From Limnephilus marmoratus (lineage: Eukaryota; Arthropoda; Insecta; Trichoptera; Limnephilidae), in the NCBI GenBank assembly GCA_917880885.1, contig OU862933.1, forward strand, positions 12,305,679-12,369,678: DNA of 64,000 nucleotides, written 5' to 3'. This document shows, piece by piece, positions 53,006-63,760 of the stretch. How positions within the stretch are numbered: position 1 is the first letter of the stretch; the number at the start of each line of letters is the position of its first letter. The translations under genes and the position numbers were made by a program. Below the pieces are notes generated by a model. It saw only the letters and a list, made by a program, of their open reading frames with translations, ran no database searches and was not told the DNA's origin.

Positions 53006-53150
53006 GGAGATAGGAAAGACGATCGTTGGGAAGAACCTGACTATTCAGATCGAGTCACAAAGTACAGCTAAATTAATTTCAAGCAACGATTAATTTCAAG
53101 TTTCGATTTAATTGTGATCTTTCACCAGGACGACACTGAAACTACTTACG
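53006..53150 (-). mobile_element. Diverged SINE-B fragment, minus strand
   Basis: CTGACTATTCAGATCGAGTCAC and the following words match the SINE-B middle (CTGGCTATTCAGATCTGGTCAC) with heavy substitution. Confidence 0.6.
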
Positions 53151-54335
53151 TACCACACTAGTAGGTACTAAAGTGGCAAAAGTTTTACTAATTTTTTTCC
53201 CAGCGTGGATAACCAAAATAAGAAACGTTACTGAAGTTCATTTTTTTCATGTCTTTTTAAAAACAAAAATTTTAATATCCCTAACAACATTAGCCCAGAT
53301 CTATGACGATGGATTATTTTAAGAATTTGAGGAATTCTTTGAAAGTTCCATTCAACTTTTGTTATTATTTCATCATTAGATATTAACGGAACTTGAATAG
53401 GACTTTCATTGAACTTGAATATAAACTTTGAAATTTGATAAATTGTTCAAATTCTGTGAAACAGCCGTCCTTGGTGTTGTAGGATTATTGTGACCATTCT
53501 ACTGTTATCTAGTGGAAGGTGCTCCGTAAAACTATAAGAGTGCACCAAGGAGGAAATGTCAACGTCTAATGCTTGACCCATGATACTGTATTCGTTCAAC
53601 ATGCCTTATCGCTTATCGGCTTTTGTGTTTCTTCGTTTCTATAAAATGAGTCTCTTTAAAGCTCAGCTCAATTCTTCCACTCCTTAAAAGTATCCTCTGT
53701 TCAGCGTACCCTTCGATGATACATATATAGAACACTATGAGGGAAATTTCAGAGCCGTGATGTTTATTTCTCATACTGAAAAATATTGATCATGGTGAAA
53801 ATAGAGTTGGAATACTGTTTTCCCCTTAGATAAAAGAAGTTGAGTATTGATTTATTTAGTAATCTTTTAGAACAGGTACCAATTTTTGAGTGAAATTACT
53901 TAATGATTTTAGAATCGAACTCCAGGCTTCTAATTCGCATAATTACGCTTTTCCTCCCCATCTCGGATGAATTTTCTTCACGGAGTTCAGATATACAAGG
54001 TGTTCGCTTTGTTCAATATTTTTTTTTTTTTTTAATTTCATAGCATCATCACGTGAGGATTGTTGTGAGGTAGGACGGGGGGAATGCAACGGATATGGAA
54101 AAGGAACGTTTAAAAATATCGAGCGCTCAATCATTCTCATTCGTCGAGTTACATCATTTAACTTTACTTTTATTTACAAATGAAAAATTAATTTATTTAA
54201 AAAAATAATTTGATTTATACTCATCGACCAGTTTCGGTTGATTTCAATTTTCATCGGGACATTAAACATGCAAACTTAATTATGGTACCTACAGAAGAAT
54301 ATTATGAGGTAAACTTAAAAAAAAGAGAAAGCATT
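53151..54335. other. Unassigned sequence
   Basis: No recognisable gene or repeat. Poly-T runs occur near 54030. Confidence 0.35.
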
Positions 54336-54717
54336 CAGGGTGTTAAGGGACGTACTTGACTTACTTTAACCAGTGATTCCTGACATTATTTGGAGTAAAA
54401 AATGTAAATGAAATTTTGGTCTCCGGTGACTTTTTTTGACGACTTTTTTTTTTTTCAAAATTTTTTTCTTCAAAATCAAACAAAAAAAAAATTCTTCCGC
54501 TCGTCATCACTGGTCACTCAGCCGGGTGTCTGACGAACCCCTTACCCTGTCTCCAACTGTTCAACAACTACCATTTTTTATGTTTTGTAGAAAAAATAAA
54601 AATAAAAAAAAACATCAAAAATGTCACCGGAGACCAAAATTTCATTTACATTTTTTACTCCAAATAATGTCAGGAATCACTGGTAAAAGTAAGTCAAGTA
54701 CGTTCCTTAACACCCTG
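54336..54717. mobile_element. Palindromic MITE with ~95-bp inverted arms
   Basis: The left arm begins CAGGGTGTTAAGGGACGTAC and ends GGTCTCCGGTGAC. The right arm (54623-54717) is its near-exact inverse, ending CCTTAACACCCTG. Differences are a few bases (GGGACG/GGAACG, TTTAAC/TTTTAC). The 190-bp middle is A/T-runs plus a GC-richer strip. It carries no transposase. The flanks are GCATT and CATAA, so only a weak CAT-like duplication is possible. The element family is not assigned. Confidence 0.8.
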
Positions 54718-55899
54718 CATAAGAAAGAGAGAGACCGTCTGAGAAAGGCTGGTAGAGGAATAGATTAAAGGACGGGAAGGGGTGGGGGTTACATGGGGAG
54801 AAGGGAATAACCTTAAATCGTGCTGTCGGTTAATTCTAACTTGTTTGTTTATAATTTGGCAATAATTTTTTATTTTATTTGAATATTTCTAATGCTTCTA
54901 AATTATTAAGTCGTATTAGACATAGATTCCTGTATTTCTATGAAACGTATGGTCAATTAAATGTTGGTCAAATTCTGAAAAACTTGTACTTGTTAAACAC
55001 CTGCAACCTTACTAATAAAAGAAAAGTTAATGACTTTTAAACGGTGTTTCTGTACGGTAACCGTTAAACGGTGTTTCTACAACTTACTAATAACATAATG
55101 ACGTTTTTATGTTGGCTGTTGTCGTTCTTTCAATCGCAAAATTTCTTTTGTGACATGTGGTATTTATCACGCACTTCATTTAATGTTTTTGAATATGATT
55201 TCCGTTGTAATGATGAATTTACTATTATATTAAATTGAATATGATCACTATTATTTTTGACAGCTTTGGGGCATTCGTAATGTCATGTTTTAATTTAATT
55301 TTGTTGACATAAAAATATTGATTATTTCGGATAAATTATTTTTATCCACTAGAATTTAATAAAACTTCCATAAAAGTAGTGTTATTTAACAACATAAATG
55401 GCTTCTGTATGTTTTTAAAAAATGCCAAAATCGAATTATCAACTTTTAAGTTGTGCAAAAATGATTTTTTTTTTTTTTTTTTTTTTATTTGTTTATTTAG
55501 CACAATAATATACATCTATATACATAATTTATCAAATTTTGACTGCCCAACTAGGAGTATTATCCCGTTTTAGAACAGTCAAATAATTATGGGTATGAAC
55601 ATGTTGAACATGATTTGTACAAAAAGAAAGAAAATTGATGAAATAGAAAAAGGAAATAAAAAGAAAAGAAAGAATATAAAATAAAATATTTAAAAAAGTT
55701 TAAAATATAGTTTAATAAAAAGTTTAAAATTTCAATTTCTTTTTGTAACTGTCGGGGATTAATTGTCACATTTTTTTATAATTTATAATTGTATGAATGA
55801 GAAAAAAGTAAAGTCATAGTTTTCTTTCAAATTCCTTATATAAAAGAAGTGTTCTTTAATTTTGAATTTTCTGAAATATTTTCGATGTATATAGAAATA
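54718..55899. other. Unassigned AT-rich sequence
   Basis: No recognisable gene. Long poly-T near 55465-55485. The minus-strand frames at 55587-55971 are AT-driven. Confidence 0.35.
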
Positions 55900-56409
55900 T
55901 CTTCTTCTATATAAATAAAAATGAATCGTCGAAATGTATGTACGCGCATAACTTCCGAACGACTGCACCAAATTGGATAATTCTTTTTTTGTATGTTCGT
56001 TATTGTCAGGACAAGGTTTGTATAAAACTACTGGTGAGTTTTGGCATTATGAAATTTGTATAAAAAAATGCAATCGGTGTCACGCGAGCTGTTTTAAAAC
56101 TGAATGTACTGGGAATGAATGTATGGAATGTGGGAGGGGGAGGGGAACTCGGGTAGCATCCGCAGGACGGGGGAGGGGAACCTGGGAGGGGGGAGGGGAA
56201 ATCGGGAATAGGGTTCACGGGAAGGGAGAAAGGGGGAAGTGAAGTGGGGAGAGGGAAGGTGGAGAAGGCGGAGTGGGAACGCGAGAGGGGAAGGGGACGC
56301 GAGAAAGGAAGGAGAGGCGGAAGGGAAACGGGATGAATGGGAAAGGACACGCAGGGAGAAACAATTTCTTTATTAAATGGCATAGCAACGCATGCCGGGT
56401 ACCAGCTAG
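55900..56409 (+). mobile_element. Short non-autonomous Helitron-like element
   Basis: The 5' end TCTTCTTCTATATAAATAAA, then AATGAATCGTCGAAATGTAT and ACTTCCGAACGACTGCACCA, matches the typical start of insect Helitrons. The 3' end has ATAGCAACGCATGCCGGGTA and CCAGCTAG followed by T: a short hairpin-like region, then CTAG, as expected for insertion between A and T. There is no Rep/helicase frame. The middle is strikingly purine-rich (GGGAGGGG, GGGGAAG). Confidence 0.8.
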
Positions 56410-56890
56410 TAGAATATAATTATGGTAAGCTTTTTTCAACTTTTTTCATGAAGCTTAAAATACTGCAATTCTTAAACAGGAATTTATATTTCACGTACAA
56501 AAATGTAAAAGGTAATTTTATCTAGTTTATATAAAAGTATTAGTTTTTACGACATCTTTAAAAATAAGAAATATACAAGACATTTAAAATGTTCTGGAAC
56601 AATTCGTTCAGAAATTATAATAAAACAATCATACACAATAGATAAGCAACCCCCTCTGCCTGTGTAAGCAGTGTATAGTACCTATATATCTTTCCATGAA
56701 TATTTTTCATCATTTTTTGATTAGTAGTGTTTTCAAATCCACGGTCGTTTATCAATGGAAGAAAATTTTCCCGACGTTTTTTAGTAAAGCTGCTGGTGTG
56801 ACGCGTCAGCTTTTCCGAGGGAGAGAGAAATGATAACACGTCGATCAGGCAGTGCACATCGATGGTAATGTACATTTATTGGGAGGCGTC
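56410..56890. other. Unassigned sequence
   Basis: AT-rich. Nothing is recognised. Confidence 0.35.
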
Positions 56891-57303
56891 TACTAATATC
56901 TACAGGAATTCCAAAAACTGAAAAAATCGAACTAATATCTATGAGAATCAAAGTGTTGACGAATATCTACAGCTCAAACTGTTGACTAATATCTACGATA
57001 ACCAAAGTGTTGACGAATATCTACAGTACTGGCAGAGGTTGGATTTGCAATTATGTATAGCATATTGGAATAACATAATATTGCGTATGCACTTTAAAAA
57101 ACTTAATTTATGTAAGTATGTATGTAAAAATCCCTTATATCGGACTATTGGACACATTTAGCTGATTAGTCCAACCTACGCTCTGTAGATATTAGTTCAA
57201 CCTACGCTCTGTAGATATTAGTCAACACTCTGAAGTTCGTAGATATTAGTTCAACATATGAGCTGTAGATATTCGTCCGACATACAGGCTGTAGATATTA
57301 GTA
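56891..57303. mobile_element. Inverted-repeat element with ten copies of a 12-bp motif
   Basis: TACTAATATCTACAG at 56891-56905 is mirrored exactly by CTGTAGATATTAGTA at 57289-57303 (15 bp). Inside the left end AATATCTA(C) recurs at about 56931, 56958, 56983 and 57012. Inside the right end the inverse TAGATATT recurs at about 57183, 57209, 57239 and 57264. So each end has five copies, 23-40 bp apart, pointing inward. Subterminal arrays like this often bind transposase (general knowledge). No target duplication is seen and no coding frame is present. Confidence 0.75.
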
Positions 57304-58860
57304 ACTGGAGTCCATTTATTGTACGTCCAGATGTCCAAAATAGTCAGTTATGTGAAAAATCCATTTGAACGTTTGACACGCTGTGTCGGGAGAATAAAGT
57401 TTCAGTTTTGAAATTCAATAATCATAAATGTAAATAATATTGGTTAGGACACACAGTGTTTGTGTAGTACAAAATATGAATAATGAACATTTTGAAGTAT
57501 AATATGTGAGATTTGAATTGAATTTTGAAGTATATAACTAATAAGTGTTCATTACACCATCAACAGTATTACATGAACGGAAAATATTTACAAAAATATT
57601 CCACCTACTACAAATACATTGACGAGACTGATTTCTACTGAAAATTATGTCAATAAAAGTAGAATTTATTCCTATCACGCTCATTAGGTTATCACCCTCT
57701 GTAGAACTCGACCACTTCGTCAGCGGTCTTGGGAAACTCTTTTACCGAATTTATAGGCAGCTATCGGTCGTTAATCCAGTGATTTCTATAAATCAGCACA
57801 TTACTGGACGTTGGTTTGTGTAGTTCTGTACAACGACTCATGTAGGGCGCGTGCAATGATACTGCCGTATTGACCTGTCCATTATTATATTTGTCCAGTC
57901 CTTGAGATCCGCGGATTTAACTTTATTACCACCGGGCCCAAGATAATAATATAAGTTTTATCTCGTCGCCTCGAATTCGGCTCCTTTGGTTTCATTCCGC
58001 CTTTGCATAATTGCTTTTTTGCCACTGTCATTTTTCACTGCGGCCCGGCGACCGCGGCTCGTAAATTCACTGTGGCGGCCGTCCCCGGGGACGCTTTGGG
58101 TAGCGGCAGGCATGGGCAGGGCTCCAACCCTTCCAAGACCTACGGACCTTAAATTATACAAGTTTGATGACCGGAATAGGACAACATTGTCTTACAGCGA
58201 GCAACGTGAATGAAAAATGTTACTACTTTTTTAAGGCGCTGACTTTTTCAATCAAAAATTCTGTGATTAACAAAGTACTTACTGTTTTTCGGGAGAAACA
58301 ATTAAAATTACTCGCAAAAGTAAATAATACGAAAAATAGCAGATAGGCATGTACTTGGTATTAATAAATTTATCCTACATAAGTTGTTATTGAATAACTG
58401 AATGTTAAAGAATCAGTCTAATACAGATTTTAAAGAAATCCAAGACTATTTATCAAAAAAACTAATTTTGGTTGTCGGTGTATCTCAATAACTCTGGTTC
58501 AATGGACGCAAATTTGCTTTGAATTAAGCGTCGTTTTCAAAATTGGAACTGATTTTGTCAAGAATTAGAAAGAAATTCAGACAAGCGATAAAGTACCTAC
58601 CTATTTTTAATCGAAAATTATTTTAATTGTCATTTTCAAAATTGGAACGGATTTTTTAATAATTCAGAATATCCTATTATTTTTCTCGGGTCTGCGATAG
58701 CGATGTAATAAAATGTAAGCAAAATAAATCGTTACAGATAATCTCGGTTTGTTTGTAATGATCTTAACTACAAAACAGAATATCTGTTATGTGATGGAGA
58801 ATATATTCTAAAACAGTGAATTATGGATAAAATTATCGCCAATTCTGATATGATTTTAGA
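57304..58860. other. Unassigned sequence with a CpG-rich patch at 57955-58140
   Basis: The patch is GC-rich with many CG words in otherwise AT-rich DNA. Overlapping frames on both strands run through it (57958-58161 minus, 57986-58213 plus) but show no domain. It could be a fragment of a host exon or promoter, or of an unknown repeat. The rest is featureless. Confidence 0.4.
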
Positions 58861-58879
58861 TTTTCACGGCCAAAATATA

Positions 58880-58995
58880 AAATGTCCATCATCAGGGCAG
58901 ATGTGGGATGGACACTGTAAAGCTGTTCGAAACGTTGGCTAAAGAAGGAGGTAGCGCAACACGGCATAACACCCCAAAAACAAATAACGAAAATC
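58880..58995 (+). ncRNA. Penelope-type end with degenerate hammerhead-like motif
   Basis: The order is CATCATCAGGGCAGATGTGG, GATGGACACTGTAAAGCTGT, TCGAAACGTTGGCTAAAGAA, then GGTAGCGCAACACGGC and AACACCCCAAAAACAAATAA. GAAACGTTGG and stem II are kept, but the CUGAUGA core is disrupted (GTGGGATG). It shares its right part with 61211-61262 and its middle with 24915-24960. Confidence 0.55.
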
Positions 58996-59660
58996 CCCAA
59001 TTCTGTTGAAAAAAAGACGCGTTTCTTAATGGTTTGATGAAAACAGATTTACAACTTTTTATTATTTAGATCTAGTCATCAAACTTAGGTGGCGAACTGG
59101 GTTCTTCGATACTGGGTGGTGATCTCGAAGATCGAAATTCATAGTTATCAACAATGCCACAGTATTTATTTTATCGTATTTCTGGGAGACCCAAAGCCCT
59201 GTGCAGAGCTAGCCATGTACTAAGGAGTGTGGAGGGTCAGCACCACTCCATAGCCCTGAGGGTTGACAGGCCCTGGCGAAATCGCGTCTTATACCTTATA
59301 CTTCGCTCAATAAAAAACAAACAGGTAGAAAATAACGGTAAAAATACGGCGTAAATTTCACGTACCAATATTACTAAATAATTACACATGGATGAAATTG
59401 TACGTGGAGACAATTACATCAACTCAAATTACACCTACTAGAATAACTTAAGCTAAAAAAACTTTTTTTTTAGTAGGTAGTCTGTTTAAGAGCCATTAAC
59501 CAGCGGCCGAGAATTTAAATTTCGTCGAACGATGATCTTGCGATCGTACCCTTGCAACTGTACAGGACGATTCCGATGAGAAAGATTAATTATTCTCCAT
59601 ACTAGTTATTATGGTAAAATACCATAATAACTCAATATTGATTTTATTTCATTCAAAATT
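58996..59660. other. Unassigned sequence
   Basis: No convincing gene. The frame 59154-59354 has no domain. Confidence 0.35.
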
Positions 59661-59664
59661 TGCT

Positions 59665-60082
59665 TTGATACGAGTAAGTGGCTAAGACTCTTGACTCACA
59701 TTCCGGAGGTCGCGGGTTCGAACCCGGCATGCGCAAATAAATTTTATTTGATTAATTTGTGTTATTTCACAATTAATTCATTTAAAATAATATATAGTAT
59801 ATTTGCGGCATGTTCCAGAGTGGAAGATACTATCAGTATCGCCCTGGTGTAAGACCACCATTCAGAATTGAAACGTTGCTTGAAAATGGCTTTAGCCGTG
59901 TTTAGTGACCAGATCTGAATAGCCAGGTACTTCCCAACCTTCCTCTTCCCCACCTCCTTCCCCTCCCCGCTACCTTCAGCCTCACAACATACCCCAATTG
60001 GGGATGCCATAGTCTCACTGGCTCCAGACGGGAGCAGTTGAGATTCTTGTGCGGTATTCACTGTAAAAAAAAAAAAAAAAAA
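59665..60082 (+). mobile_element. SINE-B, full-length with tRNA-derived head
   Basis: The head has A-box-like AGTGGCTAAGACTC (59678-59690) and B-box GGTTCGAACCC (59715-59725) inside a T-arm CGCGGGTTCGAACCCGGC. An AT-rich linker and the SINE-B body follow, and it ends TTGTGCGGTATTCACTGTAA plus a ~19-base A-run. This is the only copy in the window keeping both boxes, so it best defines the family. Pol III transcription is expected from the boxes (inference). It is not a functional tRNA: the anticodon stem does not fold convincingly. Confidence 0.85.
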
Positions 60083-61109
60083 AATACCTACATTCAAAAA
60101 TGCTCAAACTCGTTATGATAAAACTATTAAAATTATTGACTTTTTGTAATTATTTTTTGATCATAAGTATTTATAATTTTTCAAAAATATCCAAACAATA
60201 AATAGACAAACTGGAGTATTTTCGTTTTTATGATTTTATTAAAATTCTGAAAAGTAGCTTTCCCGAATAACTTATTGATTTGTTTTACCGCATGATTATA
60301 TTTATGATTTAAAATTAATGTTGTATAATACATTTTTTTTTTTGAAAAATTAACAAATCTGCCAACGACCTACGGTAAAACCAAATTGTACTAAAAATAA
60401 ACACATTTTCTCAAAATTTAAAACATAGCTTTACTAGATAAAAATACAGTCTTTCGAAATCAATTTATAATTTTTTTGTGGAATAGAGTCATACGTCTAA
60501 AATTTGATTTAAAAATGACATATTTCCGGTTTTGTCTGGTTATTCCCTCTTAAGTGTGTCCTGAATAATTTTCGTAATGGAAAAAAAACTAAAGTCAGTA
60601 TACTTTTTTTTGTTCGTTTCGTTTTTTTGTTGTTTTTTTTTCAATGTATGTTATTTTACAGATTTTAGCTGGTGTTGTTTCATCCGACGCAATATGAATA
60701 TATGTGAACTGGTAAAAAAGAATTCTCGCAATACTAAATGAAAACCAGGGATTTGGGACCCTTTTTAAAGCCTAAAACCTTCAGCACAACATCAAACCAC
60801 AAAATTTCTCCTTAAAAAATTCTCAATTTTCAATTACTTCAATATTTTATTTTAATTATTGAAGTAGTTCGTGCAAGACAGCTGTGATTTTGAGATATTT
60901 ATAATGACCTGTAAAGATTAAAAATAATATTAAAAATTCAAAAAAAGGTGGTTATCATTTTCAATTGTGTAATACACAATATAAGTAAGAAAATATTCTT
61001 TTGCATTTGGAAAAATAAAAAAAAAATAATTGGTTTATTTTTTAAAATGTGTAGCTAATTAAATATATTTACACTAGACTTAACAAAGTACGTAGGTACC
61101 TACATTTAT
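60083..61109. other. Unassigned AT-rich sequence
   Basis: No gene or repeat family is recognised. Poly-T runs near 60600-60650. Confidence 0.35.
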
Positions 61110-61262
61110 GTTATTTGTTTTTGGGGTGTTATGCCGTGTTGCGCTACCTCCTTCTTTGGCCAAGACAGAGTTACAGTATCCATCATCAGGGCAGACGTGT
61201 GATGGAAACGTTGGCTAAAGAAGGAGGCAGCGCAACACGGCATAACACCCCAAAAACAAATA
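61110..61262. repeat. Inverted pair of Penelope-type ends with split hammerhead-like motif
   Basis: The left arm TTATTTGTTTTTGGGGTGTT... to TTCTTTGGCC (61111-61161) is the inverse of GGCTAAAGAAGG...AACACCCCAAAAACAAATAA (61213-61262). In the middle, the minus strand carries CTGATGA (61183-61189) and stem-II-like TGGATACTGTAACTCTGTC, whereas the plus strand carries GAAACGTTGG (61205-61214). So the two core halves lie on opposite strands. It looks like two truncated ends joined head to head. Confidence 0.65.
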
Positions 61263-61429
61263 ACAAACAAAAAATCCTTGAAAATCTATAATCATATCTC
61301 CTTGCCTACGTTCAATAATATATCATCACTATAATAACTCTATTTTGTTGCTTACTTTAGAATACTCGTATTTACATTGATTTTAGATAATTTAAATTAC
61401 ATTCCTTTTATTTTCCTTCATATGCTTTT

Positions 61430-61921
61430 TATATTTAATTCTACAATGCATTAATGTCTGATCTAAACCTACCACTACTTTCTACCCGGCGTACTATTAA
61501 TGACATTCTTATACTTTTTAAATTACTGAACAATCTCATAGACTGCCCTCAAACGTTAAGTGTTATAAATATTCGTGTCCCTGTTAAATCAACTCGACTC
61601 CACCACCCCACAGTGACAATCATAGCACTAACTATTCCTATCATTCACCGCTAGTGCGTTTTCACCGAACTGCCAATACGTATACAGACCTTTTCGATAT
61701 TTTCAATACCTCACCGTCTTGCATCAAAGCAAAAATAATTAGTTATTTATGTAACTGATATGTTTGTAAAATGATAAACATTTGTTGTACTAATATGCAT
61801 CGTATGTATGTACTGTATGTTATTCTATATATATAATGTTTGTAAATGTTCGATACACTTGTATTATGTATGTAATAGCCCTATGTATGGGCGTTTAAAT
61901 AATAAATAAATAAATAAATAT
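61430..61921 (+). pseudogene. CR1-like LINE ORF2 tail with 3' UTR and (AAAT)n end
   Basis: The frame at 61454-61654 has LPLLSTRRTINDILILFKLL, then NNLIDCPQTLSVINIRVPVK and TRLHH, the post-RT segment of CR1-like ORF2 (RR...D...LFKLLNN.ID...L...I...VP...TR). The frame is lost soon after. The 3' UTR ends in a hairpin (GCCCTATGTATGGGC) and AATAAATAAATAAATAAAT. The RT core is absent. Confidence 0.75.
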
Positions 61922-62190
61922 TCTTTTATATATTTGATACTCTTTTTATATTTTTTATTCTAATTTTAATTCTTTATTTTCTTGAATACTATGTTATTTT
62001 GTATTCTTTTATATTATTGCATAATCTTTAATTTTCCCTTATTTTGCTTTCCATTTTATATTGCTTATTATGTCAAATGTTAATGCACCATATGTAAAAT
62101 CGACCACCATGTACCAAGCATGGTGGTCAAAAAATCCACAAATTATGTAATCCTAAAAGAAATTAATAAAGAAAAATTTCAAAATATATA
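61922..62190 (+). other. AT-rich segment ending in a perfect 10-bp hairpin
   Basis: GACCACCATG-TACCAAG-CATGGTGGTC at about 62102-62128 is followed by an A-rich stretch (AATTAATAAAGAAAAA). A hairpin followed by an A-rich end resembles LINE 3' termini in this window, so this may be the 3' end of another truncated LINE. Confidence 0.45.
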
Positions 62191-63283
62191 CCGCACGCTT
62201 GCGGAATGATATAAAACCATATTTTAATCATTAAAACTAGCAAATTAATGACATTGTAAGATTTGAATACATTTATCAATTAATTGATTTTAAAAACATT
62301 CATAGTAAAACCGTTGATTCAGCATCTCTCTCTTTTAAATTTTTAAAAGTTTTACAATAAATAAATCACACGATTTTTATCTTGCCTACTTTTGTAAGCA
62401 TAATTTTATGTATTAAAAATACTACTACACCTACTAAGCATAATTTTATGTAATAAAAATATTATTTGCCTTTCTTAAATAAATTTTGCATTATGATTTT
62501 CAATACTACATTAGACTAGAATGGAAAACATCAGCATTTTGATTTTAAATAACGCGCGATTCATAATTTTAAAAACGTTTTAGCCGAAGTATCGTATTTT
62601 TTAAGCGTTTCAAAGAAAATTTGTAAAGGTGGAAGAAAATGTATTTCTTTGTTAAATTTAAATGCAAATTGCAAAATCATCGGTTAATGATTACGTTTCA
62701 GTACACAAGAGTTTTTTTTTTAATTTGTGTACAGCGTTCTTTACAGACTAATGACCAAAAATATAAAGATTTTGTTCGGAAGGTTTCTATGGAAATTTGA
62801 AGGAACTCATATCCTCAGTTGGAAAAGGTTCTAACTGACTTTTTGTTTCAAAAATTACCTTTGAATGCAAAACCATTTTGTTGTTCATTTCCATAACCAA
62901 AATAATTTTCCGAATCACATGTGTGTCATATTTCCGTAGATACTTGATGAATAAAATTTAAAAATAAGATCTATTTATTTTATAGGTTTTTGGGTTCTAA
63001 CATCACTTACAATTTCTGTTCTGTTTGTGTCTGACGGTTGGTCTTTGTTACGAGACGCATTGTAGTTCGTCTCTTTAGTAACAGTTTAGTTGAATAGGAT
63101 TCTATCTTCGCTTAACATGTTCTAATATTTTAAAATTTGCGTAAATTAATTTTCGTAATCTACATATTTCAAAATTTTTGATTTTGAGGTTCAATCTTGT
63201 GTAAAGTATTTCAGTTTGTGGGCTGTAGGTAAGGGAATAATTGTTAGAACCCAATGCAATTCCCAGCAATTATTATGTCCTAG
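62191..63283. other. Unassigned AT-rich sequence
   Basis: About 1.1 kb with nothing recognisable. Confidence 0.4.
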
Positions 63284-63760
63284 CTTTTTTTACGGAAGCT
63301 CCGCCCAGGGAGGAGGAAAAAATCCCTCAGGGCCTATGTCATCTTTGGAGACGCTGTGTGGAGGGTCTTTTTAGAGAATAAAAGGAGAGGAAGTTTTGGG
63401 AAGAAAAGGTATGGGGATGGGTAGGAATCCGGGGTGAATATATACAGGAGCGAGAGACGTATGAATACAACCCTTTCACTGCGGTACAAGGCGATGGATC
63501 GAGAGGGTCCGGCTGGAGAGGTCTAGCTTATGTCTGCCTCAAGCAGTCTCTCCCGATCCGGACCGCCACGCAATAAGTAGGGGAGGAAAAGCATTCGCCA
63601 TCCAAGACCTAGACAAACCTCACCCCAAGAACCCGGGCACCCCTGCTAAATCACCAAACGTAATGAACCACTTGGGGTAACCTACGGCAGGAGTGTTGGC
63701 TATCCAATAAATGGTTCCCGGAGCGGCGGTACCCATACCCGCCTCCTCAACCTCAAAATC
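63284..63760 (-). mobile_element. SINE-A copy, most complete head, minus strand
   Basis: On the minus strand it starts GGCGGGTATGGGTACCGCCG, runs through CCCCAAGTGGTTCATTACG and GGGGTGCCCGGGTTCTTGG, keeps the GC-rich middle, and ends in the stem-loop tail and a short A-run. At about 470 bp it is the longest copy. The tail stem is damaged (TCCGCCCAGGGAGG instead of CCACACAGGAGG). The short frame across its 5' part is incidental. Confidence 0.85.

Noticed and set aside
59665..59735. Functional tRNA gene
   Set aside because: It has A- and B-box-like words and a good T-arm, but no convincing acceptor or anticodon stem, and it leads straight into SINE-B sequence.
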